Below are positions 6,449 through 8,438 of a stretch of 8,438 bases of DNA, in pieces (position 1 is the first letter of the stretch; each line of letters starts with the position of its first letter). A program made the position numbers and the translations under genes. The notes below the pieces were generated by a model, which was given only the letters and a program-made list of their open reading frames with translations, did no database searches and was not told where the DNA came from. The stretch lies in assembly GCA_035764385.1 (NCBI GenBank), contig DASTZI010000116.1, forward strand, positions 1-8,438, in the 5' to 3' direction. This DNA comes from Gp6-AA40 sp035764385 (lineage in GTDB: Bacteria; Acidobacteriota; Vicinamibacteria; Vicinamibacterales; UBA2999).

Positions 6449-7158
6449 TGTCTCGACTGCGTGGAATCCTGACGGATCCGCTGTTGTCGGTCGTCATGCC
6501 CGTCTACAACGAGGCGGCGACCATTGAGGAGATCATCCGCCGTGTGCTGGCGGTGCCGGTGCGCACGCAGCTCATCGTCGTGGACGACTGCTCGACCGAT
6601 GGCACTCGCGACATGCTGGCCCGACTGCAGCGCGAGCTCGGCTTCATCCTCCTCCTGCAGCCGGAGAATCGGGGCAAGGGCGCGGCGCTTCGCACCGGTT
6701 TCGATTCGGTTCGCGGCGACCTGGTCGTCATTCAGGATGCGGATCTCGAATATTCGCCCGAGGAGTTGCCCGACCTGATCGCGCTCATTTGCCAGGGGCG
6801 GGCTGATGTCGTCTATGGCTCGCGGTTTCTCGGACGCCATCGCGTGTTCCTGTTTACGCACTACCTCGGCAACCGTGTGCTGACGTTGCTCACAAACGTG
6901 CTGTACAACACGATGCTGACGGACATGGAGACCTGCTACAAGGTCATGAGGACCGAGGTCCTCCGGTCGATGAGCCTGCGGTCAAACGGCTTCGGCATCG
7001 AGCCGGAGCTCACGGCGAAGATCTTCAAGCGCGGCTACCGGGTGTACGAAATCCCAATCACGTACGACGGACGGGGCTACGACGAAGGGAAGAAGATTGG
7101 ATGGCGCGACGGCGTGGTCGCCTTGTGGGTGCTGCTGCGATATCGGTTCACTGAGTGA
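6448..7158 (+). CDS. GT2 family glycosyltransferase, dolichyl-/polyprenyl-phosphate sugar synthase-like
   Basis: A 236-residue GT-A glycosyltransferase resembling dolichyl-phosphate mannose/glucose synthases (DPM1/DPG-like), which move a sugar from a nucleotide donor to a polyprenyl phosphate or other lipid. Visible motifs: SVVMPVYNE (14-22), VVDDCSTDGT (44-53), ENRGKGAALRTGF (73-85), the metal-binding DAD (97-99) in QDADLEY, VVYGSRF, TDMETCYKVMR and GFGIEPELTAKI, the last two typical of this subgroup. No C-terminal membrane domain is present, so it should be a soluble or peripheral inner-face enzyme. The reading frame is open to 6379, but the ATG at 6448 shares its A with the galE stop and starts just before the first strand, so I use it. 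Its stop overlaps the ABC gene start as GTGA. The sugar donor is unknown; UDP-glucose or a product of the neighbouring enzymes is a reasonable guess. Confidence 0.93.
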   Translation: MSRLRGILTDPLLSVVMPVYNEAATIEEIIRRVLAVPVRTQLIVVDDCSTDGTRDMLARLQRELGFILLLQPENRGKGAALRTGFDSVRGDLVVIQDADLEYSPEELPDLIALICQGRADVVYGSRFLGRHRVFLFTHYLGNRVLTLLTNVLYNTMLTDMETCYKVMRTEVLRSMSLRSNGFGIEPELTAKIFKRGYRVYEIPITYDGRGYDEGKKIGWRDGVVALWVLLRYRFTE

Positions 7159-8438
7159 ATGCGTTTCTGCGGTTAATCGCCTTCGCCCGGCCCTATCGCG
7201 GCCGGCTTGCCGCTGCGGCGGCGGCGATGATCGTGTACGGCGCCGCGTCCGCGGGTGTCGCCGCGCTGATTCAGCCGATTCTCGATCGCGTGTTGCCGAG
7301 GCATGAAGAGCTCGCGCAGATCATCACCGCGATCCTTGCCCTCTATCTGATCAAGGGCGCCGGTGCGTACCTCTCCGGCTATTGGATGACCGACGTCGGA
7401 CAGTGCGTCGTCCGCGATCTGCGAAACGTCCTGTTCACGCACATCCTCGGCCAGTCGGCCGCCTTCTTCTCGGCGCAGACCAGCGGACGGCTGATGTCGC
7501 GCATCACCAACGATGTCGCGCAGATTCAACAGGCGGTCTCCGAGACCCTTGGGGACCTTGCGCGCGAATCGCTCGCGCTTGTCGGCTTCGCCGCGCTGTT
7601 GTTTTATTACGACGCCCGGCTTGCACTGGTGTGCCTGACTGGTGCGCCGCTCGTGGTGTACCCGCTCGTCCGGCTGGGGCAGCGCGTGCGCCGCACCACG
7701 CGGCACAGCCAAGAGGCCCTCGCGCAGATCACGCACGTGTCGGCCGAAGCCTTCACCGGTCACCGCATCGTCAAGGCGTTCGGCGCCGAGCAGCGCGAGA
7801 CCGCTAAATTCCGCACCGCATCCGAAGGCCTGTATCGCACGAGCATGAAGGTGACGAGTGCGTTGTCGATTCTGCCGCCGTTGATGGAGTTCATTGGCGG
7901 CGTCGCCTTTGCGGTTGCGCTCTGGTACGGCAGTCAGGAGATCAGCGCCGGCCGGCTGACGACCGGTGAATTCGTTGGCTTCATCGCGGCGCTGTTCATG
8001 ATGTATGGACCGGCGAAGAAGCTGAGTCGCGTCAACGCCAACCTGCAGCAGGCGATTGCGGCCGCCGAGCGCATCTTCGAAATGCTCGACACGCATAGCG
8101 AAGTCCACGAGGGTCCGGGTGCGATCGCGCTGCCGCGGTTCCGCGACAGGATCGAGTTTCGCGACGTGCGGTTCTCCTACAACGGCGCCGACGATGCGAC
8201 GTTAGGCGGCGTCTCGTTCAGCGTACGGGGCGGGCAAACGCTGGCGATTGTCGGACGGAGCGGCGCGGGCAAGACCACGCTCGTCAACCTGATTCCGCGG
8301 TTCTACGACGTGACGGGGGGCGCGATTACCATTGACGGCCACGACGTACGTGACGTCACGCTCGCGTCGCTGCGCGGCCAGATTGCCATCGTGACGCAGG
8401 AGACAGTGCTGTTTGACGACAGCATCAGCGTCAACATC
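7155..8438 (+). CDS. msbA: MsbA-like ABC exporter half-transporter, C-terminus cut by window edge
   Basis: A fused membrane-plus-ATPase half-transporter (ABCB/MsbA type) expected to homodimerise in the inner membrane and flip a lipid-linked substrate to the outer leaflet. The 428 visible residues are about three quarters of the usual 580-600. The membrane domain has about six hydrophobic segments (roughly 17-40, 52-75, 135-152, 155-175, 235-258, 270-290), with QPILDRVLP after the first helix as in MsbA-like proteins. The nucleotide-binding domain starts near residue 335 (IEFRDVRFSY) and shows Walker A GRSGAGKTT with Lys373 and the Q-loop Gln415 in VTQE. The ABC signature, Walker B and H-loop lie beyond the window. 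The GTG start at 7155 overlaps the upstream stop as GTGA; the nearby ATG at 7159 is in another frame and stops at once. Cargo is unknown: lipid A core or a glycolipid made by the neighbours. The symbol denotes family resemblance. Confidence 0.9.
   Translation, partial: MNAFLRLIAFARPYRGRLAAAAAAMIVYGAASAGVAALIQPILDRVLPRHEELAQIITAILALYLIKGAGAYLSGYWMTDVGQCVVRDLRNVLFTHILGQSAAFFSAQTSGRLMSRITNDVAQIQQAVSETLGDLARESLALVGFAALLFYYDARLALVCLTGAPLVVYPLVRLGQRVRRTTRHSQEALAQITHVSAEAFTGHRIVKAFGAEQRETAKFRTASEGLYRTSMKVTSALSILPPLMEFIGGVAFAVALWYGSQEISAGRLTTGEFVGFIAALFMMYGPAKKLSRVNANLQQAIAAAERIFEMLDTHSEVHEGPGAIALPRFRDRIEFRDVRFSYNGADDATLGGVSFSVRGGQTLAIVGRSGAGKTTLVNLIPRFYDVTGGAITIDGHDVRDVTLASLRGQIAIVTQETVLFDDSISVNI

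Noticed and set aside
7173..8108. 311-codon open frame on the minus strand opposite the ABC transporter gene
   Set aside because: Rich in Arg/Asp/His with no recognisable motif, and fully antisense to a clear ABC exporter; a typical GC-rich shadow frame.

Overview
This is a GC-rich, gene-dense bacterial segment, apparently chromosomal, carrying a cell-surface glycan or glycolipid locus. Eight protein genes fill it, two of them cut by the window edges. The only non-coding stretch is about 40 bp near position 4100. I see no tRNA, rRNA, CRISPR array, integrase or transposase. The protein style, the GC-rich codon use, the scarcity of Shine-Dalgarno sites and the zinc-ribbon HtrA suggest a Gram-negative soil-type lineage such as Acidobacteriota (Vicinamibacteria-like). 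That assignment is an impression and not proven by the window.

Layout. Two operons diverge from about 4094-4134. The leftward (minus) operon runs: GT4 glycosyltransferase (4093->2975), a second GT4 glycosyltransferase (2978->1869), a WbbL-like GT2 glycosyltransferase (1872->1051), and a membrane-anchored HtrA/Deg-type serine protease with an N-terminal zinc ribbon (1058->beyond 1). The rightward (plus) operon runs: UDP-glucose 6-dehydrogenase (4135-5433), UDP-glucose 4-epimerase (5420-6448), a dolichyl-phosphate-mannose-synthase-like GT2 glycosyltransferase (6448-7158), and an MsbA-like ABC exporter half-transporter (7155->beyond 8438). Every junction inside both operons is an overlap of start and stop codons (ATGA, GTGA, TGATG or slightly longer), except that ugd/galE becomes a 10-bp gap if galE starts at 5444. 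This points to co-transcription and translational coupling.

How the genes fit together (inference). The dehydrogenase and epimerase both use UDP-glucose, giving UDP-glucuronate and UDP-galactose (or UDP-GalNAc). Four glycosyltransferases, three inverting or retaining enzymes for glycan assembly plus one polyprenyl-phosphate or lipid-type GT2, could build an acidic glycan or glycolipid. The MsbA-like exporter could flip a lipid-linked product across the inner membrane. The HtrA protease may serve envelope quality control. No Wzx, Wzy, Wza or priming transferase is visible, so the pathway is incomplete within the window.

Non-gene structure of note: a 54-bp tandem repeat joined to a 9-bp-stem perfect hairpin in the 3' end of the middle GT4 gene, a perfect 20-bp palindrome inside the first GT4 gene, and a TACAAT box in the divergent gap. 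I did not find convincing evidence of a wholly new biological system.
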